DNA from: Lysinibacter cavernae
GTDB taxonomy: Bacteria; Actinomycetota; Actinomycetes; Actinomycetales; Microbacteriaceae
Reading direction: 5' to 3'
DNA length: 64,000 nucleotides
NCBI RefSeq assembly: GCF_011758565.1
Contig: NZ_JAAMOX010000003.1
Span: 124,001-188,000, forward strand
A program made the position numbers and the translations under genes. Numbering within the stretch: position 1 is the stretch's first letter; every line of letters starts with the position of its first letter. This document shows, piece by piece, positions 35,715 to 44,680 of this stretch. The notes beneath the pieces are model-generated. The model worked only from the letters and a program-made list of their open reading frames with translations. It was not told the DNA's origin and searched no databases.

Positions 35715-36980
35715 CTATTCGGCGTTTAATCGGCCGTGTGATGCCCGTGCCAGTGACACCAGGTGAATCATGACTCCGACAGACGGCCCTGCACACAGAG
35801 CTGTAATTGCTCGCGCCTCGACTCCGCCAGACGGAAGGGCAAGAACAACGAGGGCGACGACTGCCGCGCCTATCCATCCGCCAGCGTAGCTTGTGTGCTG
35901 GTCCCTGGATAGGACTGCGGATCCCGAGATACACAATGCACCAAGGAAACCGGACGACGCGACCAGCGGAAGCAGCACGCTCTGAGGAAGCACAAACTCT
36001 TCTCCAAGAAAGAACTCGAAGGCTTGCGCCCCGACAACCCAGGTCGCGCCCACAAGAATCGCAACGATAATGCCGATGCCAAGATAGAGCTTAGCCAGCA
36101 ACGGCCAAAGGCTTCCTCGAACGGCGCTGAGCTTCGTCACCAGCAAACTTTGTAGGGCCATGAGTGGCACCAAAATCGGCGCCCGAGTCAGCATCAGCGC
36201 CATAAAGAAAGCACCAAGGAGTGCGGCATCCGCCTCACCAACGGTGAGCTTCAAGATGAGGGGAAAACCGTTGATGAGTACTGCTGCACCAACGGATGCC
36301 CCTACCGTTTTCGCGCAGTTGATGGCCAGCTGAGCATATGTACGATCTGAGCGAAGAAATGGTGTGATCTCCCGCCAGGAGAGCACAAGTACGATACCGA
36401 CAGAAAGTGGGAACGGGAGCGCGACGGCCCAAGCTAACACCGTGAAGTCATGGCTGAATGGCAGGACAGCAACGATCATAAGGAGCCGCAATACACCATC
36501 GATCACGGGGATAAGCGCAAACTCTTTCCATAGTGAGGCACCGGCATACACTCCGTTGAAGGTCGCGACTAGTGCGTAGGACGCGCAGCCGACAACAACA
36601 GGCCAGATAAGTACTTCATTGCCAACGCCAAATGCGGTGCTTGACCAGGCAAACGAGCTGAGCAAGAGAACGACAACGGTTATGCCGGCGATCGCGAGGC
36701 CAAGAACACCAAGGGACGTGCGCAGAGGCAGGCTCTGCTCCGTCGAGGTCGCCCGCCGCGCCGTATCACGGGTCGTTTCTTGCTGAACTCCGAACAGGAC
36801 GGCCACGACCAAAAAAAGCGTCGACCAGAGCACGCTGAACACAGCGTTTCGTTCGGCGCCGATCGATCCAGCCACAATCATCAGTACGGCAAAACTTGAG
36901 ATCCCTGCGATGACTGTCCCGGCGAGCACAAACTGCGCGCCATTTGCCGACGCACCTATACCGTTTGTCTGTTTACTCAC
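35715..36980 (-). CDS. Polysaccharide flippase-like (Wzx/MVF superfamily) membrane protein
   Basis: The 421-residue protein has about 12 hydrophobic segments with little loop sequence, matching MOP-type polysaccharide flippases: FVLAGTVIAGISSFAVLMIV at the start, and GVYAGASLWKEFALIPVIDGVLRLL in the middle. It would flip undecaprenyl-linked repeat units across the membrane. GTG at 36980 was chosen for the nearby GGA; a GTG at 36992 is also possible. It sits upstream of the acyltransferase on the same strand and divergent from a GT2 gene. Identification rests on topology rather than a clear motif. Confidence 0.75.
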   Translation of the reverse strand: MSKQTNGIGASANGAQFVLAGTVIAGISSFAVLMIVAGSIGAERNAVFSVLWSTLFLVVAVLFGVQQETTRDTARRATSTEQSLPLRTSLGVLGLAIAGITVVVLLLSSFAWSSTAFGVGNEVLIWPVVVGCASYALVATFNGVYAGASLWKEFALIPVIDGVLRLLMIVAVLPFSHDFTVLAWAVALPFPLSVGIVLVLSWREITPFLRSDRTYAQLAINCAKTVGASVGAAVLINGFPLILKLTVGEADAALLGAFFMALMLTRAPILVPLMALQSLLVTKLSAVRGSLWPLLAKLYLGIGIIVAILVGATWVVGAQAFEFFLGEEFVLPQSVLLPLVASSGFLGALCISGSAVLSRDQHTSYAGGWIGAAVVALVVLALPSGGVEARAITALCAGPSVGVMIHLVSLARASHGRLNAE

Positions 36981-37127
36981 AATGATCCACACTACCCCCG
37001 GCTTCGCTGGGAATTCGGCAAAAAGGAGACAAACGAGGCATGCTCACGGCTGACAACGACTCAGAAGAGGTAGGGTCGAACGAGACACAGCTCCACTCGC
37101 GAGCCCTTCGGCGATGAAAGACCTCCA

Positions 37128-38012
37128 ATGACCATTGACATCATGATGCCTTTTTACGGCGATCCCGCGCAATTCAGGGAGGCTGTTCAGAGCGTCATCA
37201 CGCAGAGCGACAGGGATTGGCGACTTGTCGTTATCAATGACCGTTTTCCTCACTGGGATCCTGCCGAATGGTTGAACTCCCTCGGGGACGACCGCATCCA
37301 GTACATACTGAATGACACAAATCTGGGCATCAACGGAAACTTCCGCCGCAGTATCGAGCTCATGACAAACGAATACGGCACGATCATGGGTTGTGACGAC
37401 CGAATGCTCCCCAACTACGTAGCCACTGTTCGTTCGCTCATCGCTGCAGGCAAGAGTCCAGCCTATGTTCAACCAAACGTCCGAGTAATTGACGATGCAG
37501 GCACACCGGTTCTTCCACTCAGCGACAGGGTGAAGAAATGGTACAAGCCGGCGGTCAGCACGCCGACACAGCTCGACGGAGAAGACTTTGCTCGAAGCTT
37601 GCTTCGTGGAAACTGGACCTACTTCCCAGCCATCTGCTGGAATGCAGCTGAACTCCGCACCTTCGGGTTCCAACCGCATCTCGAGATTGTTCTCGATTTG
37701 GCACTGCAGCTCGACATCGTGATGGCAGGGGGCGCCCTCATGACCAGCGACGAGGTTGCTTTCGAGTACCGGCGGCATGGCGAGAGCGCTTCATCGTGGA
37801 CCGCAAACGATGGAACACGCTTTAGCGAGGAGAAGCAGTTCTTTCGCGACACCGCTTCGACGCTCTCGTCGCTCGGCTGGAGTCGGGCAGCACGGGCTTC
37901 ACGCTTGCATGTCTCCTCACGACTCCACGCGCTTTCTCGACTGCCGGAGGCCGCCAAGGCAAAGGACCCAAAAGGTTTTCGCGCCTTGCTTAACCACGCC
38001 TTCAGCAGGTAA
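37128..38012 (+). CDS. Glycosyltransferase family 2
   Basis: The 294-residue enzyme begins IDIMMPFYGDPAQFREAV. LVVINDRFPHWDPAEWL and EYGTIMGCDDRMLPNYV are in the place of the UDP-sugar and metal-binding motifs, the second with a DD pair. GALMTSDEVAFEYRRHGESA is a typical acceptor-domain end. ATG at 37128 lies about 147 bases from the divergent flippase start. It ends 40 bases before a polyprenol-phosphate transferase on the same strand. Sugar specificity is not visible. Confidence 0.85.
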   Translation: MTIDIMMPFYGDPAQFREAVQSVITQSDRDWRLVVINDRFPHWDPAEWLNSLGDDRIQYILNDTNLGINGNFRRSIELMTNEYGTIMGCDDRMLPNYVATVRSLIAAGKSPAYVQPNVRVIDDAGTPVLPLSDRVKKWYKPAVSTPTQLDGEDFARSLLRGNWTYFPAICWNAAELRTFGFQPHLEIVLDLALQLDIVMAGGALMTSDEVAFEYRRHGESASSWTANDGTRFSEEKQFFRDTASTLSSLGWSRAARASRLHVSSRLHALSRLPEAAKAKDPKGFRALLNHAFSR

Positions 38013-38052
38013 GTGCCAAAGACAACACCTATTCGTCCCTTAGAATCGAAAT

Positions 38053-38781
38053 ATGACCCACTCACTGGCAAACACTCTCATTGTGATGCCCGCTTTTAAC
38101 GAAGAGGCCGTCATCGGAGACGTGATCCGTGAGGTATACCAGAAACTACCTGGCGTTGCATGCCTCGTCGTCAGCGATGGTTCTTCAGATGACACCGCCA
38201 AGATCGCGCGCGACGCCGGGGCATTCGTCGCTGAACTTCCATTTAATCTTGGGGTTGGTGGCGCGATGCGAGTAGGTTTCAAGTACGCCGTACACAACGG
38301 ATATCGAGCAGCCGTACAAATCGATGCCGATGGCCAACATAACCCCGATTCGGTTCCTGATTTGCTCGCTGGCCTCACGGATGCCGACATCGTCATCGGT
38401 GCGCGTTTCGCAGGAAAAGGAAACTACACCGTTAGCGGCCCCCGAAAGTGGGCGATGAAGTTTCTCTCCGCTGTGCTCAGCCACACGGCTCAAACAAAAC
38501 TCACTGATACTACTTCAGGCCTAAAAGCAAACGGGCCGCGGGCTCTGGAGTTATTTGCTGAGACCTACCCGGCAGAATACTTGGGCGACACGATCGAGGC
38601 GCTTGTCATCGCAGGCAAATCCGGCCTGACCATTCGACAGGTACCAGCCGAGATGCGCCCTCGTGCTGGAGGAACCCCATCACATGCTCCGTTTAAATCT
38701 GCGGTGTACCTCGGCCGTGCCATGATGGCTCTGGTCGTTGCATATCTTCGCCCAAAGCCCAACACGCATTTCTCGTCCTAA
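38053..38781 (+). CDS. Polyprenyl-phosphate glycosyltransferase (DPM1-like GT2)
   Basis: The 242-residue enzyme has the DPM1/GtrB-like pattern: LIVMPAFNEEAVIGDVIREV, LVVSDGSSDDTAKIA, and metal-binding AVQIDADGQHNPDSVPDL. DTTSGLKANGPRAL and RPRAGGTPSHAPFK are characteristic later motifs. It probably moves a sugar from a nucleotide donor to undecaprenyl phosphate for use outside the membrane by GT-C enzymes. It has no C-terminal membrane pair of its own. The DUF2304 gene starts 12 bases later and the DUF2142 gene after that, so the three likely act as one module. Confidence 0.87.
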   Translation: MTHSLANTLIVMPAFNEEAVIGDVIREVYQKLPGVACLVVSDGSSDDTAKIARDAGAFVAELPFNLGVGGAMRVGFKYAVHNGYRAAVQIDADGQHNPDSVPDLLAGLTDADIVIGARFAGKGNYTVSGPRKWAMKFLSAVLSHTAQTKLTDTTSGLKANGPRALELFAETYPAEYLGDTIEALVIAGKSGLTIRQVPAEMRPRAGGTPSHAPFKSAVYLGRAMMALVVAYLRPKPNTHFSS

Positions 38782-38793
38782 GCTAGGTTTTCT

Positions 38794-39180
38794 GTGAGTA
38801 CAGCAACATACATTTTTGGCATCATCGCGGCAGTTGCCGCTCTCACGGTGGTTGTCGAGTTACTTCGCAGAAATAGGCTTCGAGAACGGCACGCTGTCTG
38901 GTGGATCACCGGAGGCATCCTTGGCCTCATCATCGCCATTTTTCCGTCTATTGTTGACTGGGCCGCGGGAATTGCCGGCGTCGAAGTACCAACAAATTTG
39001 GTGTTCTTTGTCAGCATCGCACTACTCGTGCTTATTTGCGTTCAACATAGCTCCGAGCTCACGACCCTTGAAGACAAGACCCGACGGCTCAATGAAGAAT
39101 CTGCGCTACTGACAATGCGAGTGCGGGCTCTCGAGGATCAGCTAAATGCTCCCCTCACGGATACTTCAGACAAGGAATAA
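38794..39180 (+). CDS. DUF2304 small membrane protein
   Basis: The 128-residue protein has three or four hydrophobic helices, ending near 85 (FFVSIALLVLICVQHSSELT), and a C-terminal coiled coil (LEDKTRRLNEESALLTMRVRALEDQL in two heptad runs). DUF2304 proteins usually follow DPM1-like GT2 genes, and probably anchor or gate the glycolipid; function is not proven. The start is GTG at 38794, 12 bases after the GT2 stop. Its stop is six bases before the DUF2142-like gene. Confidence 0.85.
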   Translation: MSTATYIFGIIAAVAALTVVVELLRRNRLRERHAVWWITGGILGLIIAIFPSIVDWAAGIAGVEVPTNLVFFVSIALLVLICVQHSSELTTLEDKTRRLNEESALLTMRVRALEDQLNAPLTDTSDKE

Positions 39181-39186
39181 CCCGCT

Positions 39187-40788
39187 GTGCCCGTCTCTGA
39201 GAAAATTGAAACACTAGCAAACAGTACGACACCGAAACGACGACGTGATGGCAGATGGAGGATATTCTTCTTGGCGTGGAGCATTGTCTCCGTGTTGATG
39301 GCGTCCTGGGCCCTCATGGTCCCGCTTTCAGCGTCAATGGACGAGCCTGCTCATATCGTAAAAGCTGCTTCTGTCGTTCGAGGTCAGTTCGTTGGCGAAC
39401 CAGGCACAGCTGGGCATATCGTACAGGTACCTCGCTACATTGCGCTGTCCCAAGAAATTACATGTACGGCCTTTCAAGAGGATCGTTCAGCCCAGTGCCA
39501 AGACCTCGACGGAGCGAACGACTCGACCATAGTTGATTCGACAACAACTGCGGGCCAATATAACCCCATTTACTACGCAATCGTTGGGTTACCGTCCCTG
39601 GTATTCAACGACATTAGCGGCATCTACGCAATGCGAATTGTCAGCGCCATCCTCACGTCATTCTTCATTGCAGCTGCAGTGGCGATGGCGTGGAGTTGGC
39701 GACCACGGGCATACGCGGCTATTGGCGTGGCCCTCGGGCTGACACCGTCGATGCTGTTCCTCGGCGGGGCGCTCAACCCCAACGCAGTCGAGACCAGCGC
39801 AACGCTTGCCGTTTTCGTTGCGATGCTGTCAATTGTGTTGCAGCGAAAGACCCATATCCCGTTACTCGCTGAACGTTGCGTCGTTATTGTCCTTGCAGCC
39901 GCTATCGGGGGAAACACCAGAGGCCTCTCCCCCTTGTGGATGGCGATCGCACTGCTCCTTCCGTTGTGTATGGCACCATGGCGTGAAGTTTGGCCTCTCT
40001 TCAAGCGCAAAGCCGTGGTCATAACGATTGTCCTTGTTGGGCTGGCAATGGCCTTCGCACTCTACTGGATTGCGGTCTCAGGGTCGCTCAACGGCGGCGC
40101 CGAGGGAATCAACAGCGATCTGCAGTTCCCAGCTAAGGGAGAACCGTTCCACGTCGGGTTCCGAATTATGATCACTGGCTTCTTCGAAATGAATCAAAGC
40201 TTGCTGGGCTCGTTCGGCTGGTTGGAAGTGGAAGCCCCCTCGGTTGTTTTCTTTGTGTGGGGTGGAGTGATCAGCGCGTTCATCCTGCTCTCGCTGACCG
40301 TTCTCAAACGACGACCGCTGTTTGTAACAGGCTTGCTCATGGTTGGATTCTTGATCATCCCCGCGTTTGTCCAGGGCGCCTACATCACCGGCGGTGGAAT
40401 TATCTGGCAGGGTCGTTACGCGCTCCCACTGTTTGCCATGGTGATGTTTAGCATGGTCGCATTTTCCGGGAAAGCTATTGCCCAGTTGCCACTCGGTATC
40501 CACCGCAGGGCGCTCACGATCGTGCTGGTCGCGATCTTTGCGACGCAGATTGCCGCGTTCCTTCAGGTGCTTGCCCGCTTTACGGCAGGGATGGACGTCA
40601 GCTGGCACACTGCACTGCTCCACCCTGAGTGGGTGCCTCCGCTTGGAGTATGGGGCGTGCTTGCGCTCTACTCTGCTGCGTCTCTTGTTGCAACCGTTGT
40701 CCTACTCAGGGCAGTTGCAAACGATGAAGACCTCGGATCTCGCTTGGAGACAGATAAACAGCCGGCGAAGCAACCGGTACGCGCCTAA
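39187..40788 (+). CDS. DUF2142 family membrane protein (likely GT-C glycosyltransferase)
   Basis: The 533-residue protein has about 11-12 membrane segments. The first outer loop starts SASMDEPAHIVKAASVVRG, the DUF2142 signature with the acidic DE pair, followed by two loop cysteines (EITCTAF and SAQCQDL) and YNPIYYAIVGLP. Such proteins resemble GT-C enzymes that use lipid-linked sugars on the cell's outer face. GTG at 39187 is six bases after the DUF2304 stop, so translation is probably coupled. It is convergent with the GT2-GT4 fusion, 32 bases apart. Activity is inferred. Confidence 0.82.
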   Translation: MPVSEKIETLANSTTPKRRRDGRWRIFFLAWSIVSVLMASWALMVPLSASMDEPAHIVKAASVVRGQFVGEPGTAGHIVQVPRYIALSQEITCTAFQEDRSAQCQDLDGANDSTIVDSTTTAGQYNPIYYAIVGLPSLVFNDISGIYAMRIVSAILTSFFIAAAVAMAWSWRPRAYAAIGVALGLTPSMLFLGGALNPNAVETSATLAVFVAMLSIVLQRKTHIPLLAERCVVIVLAAAIGGNTRGLSPLWMAIALLLPLCMAPWREVWPLFKRKAVVITIVLVGLAMAFALYWIAVSGSLNGGAEGINSDLQFPAKGEPFHVGFRIMITGFFEMNQSLLGSFGWLEVEAPSVVFFVWGGVISAFILLSLTVLKRRPLFVTGLLMVGFLIIPAFVQGAYITGGGIIWQGRYALPLFAMVMFSMVAFSGKAIAQLPLGIHRRALTIVLVAIFATQIAAFLQVLARFTAGMDVSWHTALLHPEWVPPLGVWGVLALYSAASLVATVVLLRAVANDEDLGSRLETDKQPAKQPVRA

Positions 40789-40820
40789 CGCTCGGACGCT
40801 GTCACCGGTTTCTCGACAGG

Positions 40821-43304
40821 CTAGCCTCTGCGCAGCCGCCGCTGGATCTTCTGCACCAGCACCTTTGGCCCACCGTTTTTCAGGTAGAAGAAGACAAGAT
40901 CGATGTCTTTCGCAATGCCATGTTTCCGTTTACGAATCTGGCGACCGCTGCTGTTTGAGGATGCCTCGAGTCCAGCGGTGCCTGCAAGCACACGGTCTTC
41001 GGCGTAATGCGCTGAATTCACGAAGCTCACGAGTGGTTCGAGGGCTCTGTCCCAGAAAAAGGATTCCCTGGCGACCCGGATATTCTCGCGCGCGGCCTCG
41101 GCAAACTCCGTATCGAAGAGTACCTTTTCAAGCGCATCCGTCAGAGCAGGCACATCCTCGGATGGAACGACAACACCAAGTTCCTGAGACTTAACGAGCT
41201 CAGCAAAGTGGTCGCCTTCGGTAACAACCATCGGAAGTTCAGCCCAGAGATAATCGAGAATACGCGTCCGGAACGAGAAGGTGGTCTCCACGTGCGAAAA
41301 ATGCGTGCTCACCCCTGCATCGGCCTCTGTCAAGAAGTTTTGACGGTCTGCATAGTCCACCCAGGACGAATTAAAAAAGACGTTGACATCAAGCACACCA
41401 AGTTCAGCGGCAAGCGCCCGTGACTCCGCGACGATCGCCATCTCAGGAACACCGGGGTGAGGATGCTTGGTGCCCTGGAAAAAGAGGCGGACCCCTGACC
41501 GTTTCTCGCTGAGCTTTGCAACGGCCCGGATGAGGTTCTTAGGGTCAAACCAGTTATACAGTCCACCGCTCCAGAGGAGGACGCGATCGTCGCTGCCGAT
41601 GCCAGGCCACACGCCTTTGAGCACGTCACGTTCGTGAGTGGGCGGAGTTCGGTCCAGGCCGAAGGGTACAACGCTGATCAGACCGTCGAGATCTGGATCA
41701 TTCTCGTAATTGGCTGGATTGATGCGGCCGAGGGCAGCAAGCTGGCCGAGGTAAAAGTGCCGTTGCCTTTCGGAGGCACACAAGAAAAAGTCTCCTCGTT
41801 CCAACTGCTCGTTGATGACGTCAGTTGCAGAAGAAACTTGCCGAGTCCATTCGACGCTGCCATGCTCGCGCCCCTGCTCAAGGTGCTCAAGGTGCATCGG
41901 GTCGTACACATCGCAAACCAGAATCTTCTTTGTCTCCCTGATGCAGCGGAAGAGCGCCATAGCGAGTCCCTGGAACACGATGACATCGTGTGACTGCTCC
42001 AGTCGTTTCATGCCTTTCTCGTCGCCGGGAGCAACATGAACAACGTCAAACGCAGCATCAACAGGCTTCACCCCTGCGAGAGAAACGAGAGTAACCTCGT
42101 TGGCGGCTGACAGTGCATCAGCCATGTTCCACGCACGAATTGCGGGGCCGGCCATCTTCGGTCCGATTGGGTCGCCGGTAATCACGAGGACCTTGCGCAC
42201 TTTCGGCCCGTCGAGCACAGCAAACGTGTTTACAAGGTTCGAATAGCCCTCATGAAAGTAGTCTCCTGGAAAAGCTGGCGCATCGGTCTCACCGAATAGT
42301 TTCCAGATCTTGTTGTCCGCGACAACACGCGTCGATTGGATCTGTTCACGAGATTCCTTCAGCGATGGGAGTTCCGCAACAAACTGGTCGACCCCGTATA
42401 ACGTGGCAAGTGTGTTCTTGGATACCTCTTGTGTCTCAGCATCGTTGCCTCCTTTTCGAAGGTCAAACGATGTGGAGTCCAGCTCGCCTCGTGCGACCGC
42501 CCTTCTGGCCGACAACGCAAGCGCGGCGGCAAGATTTTCGTGCAACGATTCCTGTCCAAGATTCTTGTACAGGGTAAAGAGCGCATTGCGTTCGAGAAGG
42601 TAAGTCTCTTTGAACGCACCGAACTTACTCATTGATGCGTGATGCTTATGGAAGGCAACCGAGCCTGGCTCATAGGCAAATCGGTGGCCGGCAAGGTTCA
42701 ATCGCCAGCCGAGATCGACATCCTCGAAGAACATGAAGTAGCGTTCGTCGAAACCACCAAGTTGGTCGTATACAGAGCGACGGACAAACATCGCCGCGCC
42801 GGTTCCAAAGAGAACGTCGGCCGTCGAGTCTGGCACGCTCGGAACAGCTTCAGCAGTCAGCGGCTTATACCCCATGCCGTACCAGGTGAGCGCGGCTCCG
42901 ATGAAATCGACCTTTTCGCCTTCCCAGTCCAAAACTTTGCTGGCCACGGCTCCGACCTTCTGAGACTGTTCAAACCGCCGGACGGCTGCACTGATCCACT
43001 CAACATCGGGCCTTGCATCGTTGTTCAAGAATGCAACATATTCGCCTGAGCTCTTTGCTACCCCAAGATTGCATCCGCCAGCAAAACCAAGGTTCGTCTT
43101 TGACTCGATCAGGGTGATGCCAGTTGCCTCAGCACGAAGCCGTTCAGCGCTCGAGTCACCGGAGGCGTTCTCAACAACAACAATTTCAAGACGCTCGCTC
43201 GGCCAGTTGATCGATTGCAGGTTTCGAATCGCGTCAAGGGTGTCGTCGGTGCCCCGAAAATTGACCAAAATCACGGAGACTACTCCGGTACGTACTGACG
43301 TCAT
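40821..43304 (-). CDS. Two-domain glycosyltransferase (GT2 + GT4)
   Basis: The 827-residue protein carries an N-terminal GT-A domain (about 1-280): VSVILVNFRGTDDTLDAI, LEIVVVENASGDSS, GEYVAFLNNDARPD as metal site, and FDERYFMFFEDVDLGWRL. Residues about 360-760 form a GT-B domain of GT4 type: KVLVITGDPIGPKMAGPAIR, then RVLLWSGGLYNWFDPKNLI and a late TFSFRTRILDYLWAELPMV with the donor-binding region. The last 60 residues are basic. It could add two sugars in sequence to one acceptor. Substrates are unknown. It is one operon candidate with the genes to its right, though spaced by 87 bases. Confidence 0.87.
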   Translation of the reverse strand: MTSVRTGVVSVILVNFRGTDDTLDAIRNLQSINWPSERLEIVVVENASGDSSAERLRAEATGITLIESKTNLGFAGGCNLGVAKSSGEYVAFLNNDARPDVEWISAAVRRFEQSQKVGAVASKVLDWEGEKVDFIGAALTWYGMGYKPLTAEAVPSVPDSTADVLFGTGAAMFVRRSVYDQLGGFDERYFMFFEDVDLGWRLNLAGHRFAYEPGSVAFHKHHASMSKFGAFKETYLLERNALFTLYKNLGQESLHENLAAALALSARRAVARGELDSTSFDLRKGGNDAETQEVSKNTLATLYGVDQFVAELPSLKESREQIQSTRVVADNKIWKLFGETDAPAFPGDYFHEGYSNLVNTFAVLDGPKVRKVLVITGDPIGPKMAGPAIRAWNMADALSAANEVTLVSLAGVKPVDAAFDVVHVAPGDEKGMKRLEQSHDVIVFQGLAMALFRCIRETKKILVCDVYDPMHLEHLEQGREHGSVEWTRQVSSATDVINEQLERGDFFLCASERQRHFYLGQLAALGRINPANYENDPDLDGLISVVPFGLDRTPPTHERDVLKGVWPGIGSDDRVLLWSGGLYNWFDPKNLIRAVAKLSEKRSGVRLFFQGTKHPHPGVPEMAIVAESRALAAELGVLDVNVFFNSSWVDYADRQNFLTEADAGVSTHFSHVETTFSFRTRILDYLWAELPMVVTEGDHFAELVKSQELGVVVPSEDVPALTDALEKVLFDTEFAEAARENIRVARESFFWDRALEPLVSFVNSAHYAEDRVLAGTAGLEASSNSSGRQIRKRKHGIAKDIDLVFFYLKNGGPKVLVQKIQRRLRRG

Positions 43305-43391
43305 CCGTCACAAACCTTCCAAATTCACATGAACCGGTAAATCCTACCAATCCGCGCTGAGCCACCGCTGCGTCACAGCGATGGTGTGAAG

Positions 43392-44680
43392 TTACCTGTT
43401 CACCACTCGACAACCCATGAGGGGGTTTGTCGTCCCGGAGCCAACATTGATCGAGTACAGACAGATCTCGTTTCTGCCGGGCTTCAACGCTATGTTCGCG
43501 GAGAAACCGTGTGCAGGACCGTACGCAGGGTAGGCACGGCCAACATCGTTGCGATTCTGGTTCGCAACGAATCTTCCGCCCCAACCGCCGTTCACATATG
43601 CATGAACCTCAATGGGCGCGACGACATCAGGATCAATCACCCAGCCATTCACGGTCGCATTCGCTCCATTGGCGGTTGCAGACTCATAGTTGCCAAACGG
43701 GTCTCCGCCGGGAACATTGACCGTTTTACATCCAAGGAGCTGATTAGATCCGCCACCGACGTTGATGCCAAAGACACAGACCTGATGCTGTCCGCCTGAG
43801 AGAGTGCGGGTGCTTTCAAACCCGTGGTTGTTGCCGTATCCAGGATACGCCCTTCCGACGTCAGGCCGCGAGGTATTCGCTTTGACAACGCCACCCCAAT
43901 TGCCGTCTACATACAGATGAAGGTCAATAGGATCAACAGTGTCGGGGTCGAGTGCCCATCCTTTCACGATGGCCCCTCCAGGAACCGGCGTAATGGCTTC
44001 AAAGTTTCCGGTCGGCGGCCCGCTTGCGGTAGAGACGGATTTGCATCCGAGGAACGTATTCGAGACAGCTTGGGGGTCAATCGTGTACAGGCACACAGAC
44101 GTTGTGCCCGGTCGAATCCCGATGTTCATCACGAATCCGTGGCCGGCACCATATTCAGGGTACACACGCTGAACATCCGGTCGATTCACATTCGCAGTTG
44201 TTTGCCCGCCCCATGTGCCGACTCCCGCGACGCCGTTCAAATAGGCATGGATTTGAATTGGTCCAGCGGTATCTGGGTCTATTGCCCAACCCTTAGCTGT
44301 TGCAGTCAAGCCGCTTCTGGTCAAGCTCTCGTAGTTTCCAAACGGCGGACCAGTTCGAGGGCCTACCGACTGGCAAGAAATCAGTTGATTTGACCCCGCG
44401 CCGACGTTTATTGCGTAGAGGCACACCTGCTCTGCTTTGGTGATGTTCGACAATGTAAACGAGAAACCATGATTTGCTCCCATGTTGGGATAGTTCTTTT
44501 GAACGTATGCGTTCGAAAGCTTTGCAGAGGTCGAACCGCCCCAGCGTCCCGTACTGTCGTAGGTTCCCCCGATGTACATGTGGACGTCTATTGGACCCGT
44601 GGTATTCGGGTCAAAAGCCCAGCCGGTAACTGTTGCTTTGTTCAGAGTTGGAGTCACAGCTTCGACGGCACCCATTGGTG
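43392..44680 (-). repeat. Four tandem ~105-residue protein repeats
   Basis: Within the muramidase-like gene four copies follow one another at about residues 285-390, 391-495, 496-602 and 603-708. Each has the order GWA/V-DPD, H-x-Y, WGG, a DVGRAYPxYGxxHGF-like core and a C-x(14-16)-C pair. DNA copies are diverged, so this is an old duplication rather than a recent tandem expansion. Confidence 0.85.

Noticed and set aside
34447-35934. Acyltransferase start at 35934
   Set aside because: The extra N-terminal sequence is unlike the family and covers the end of the flippase gene.
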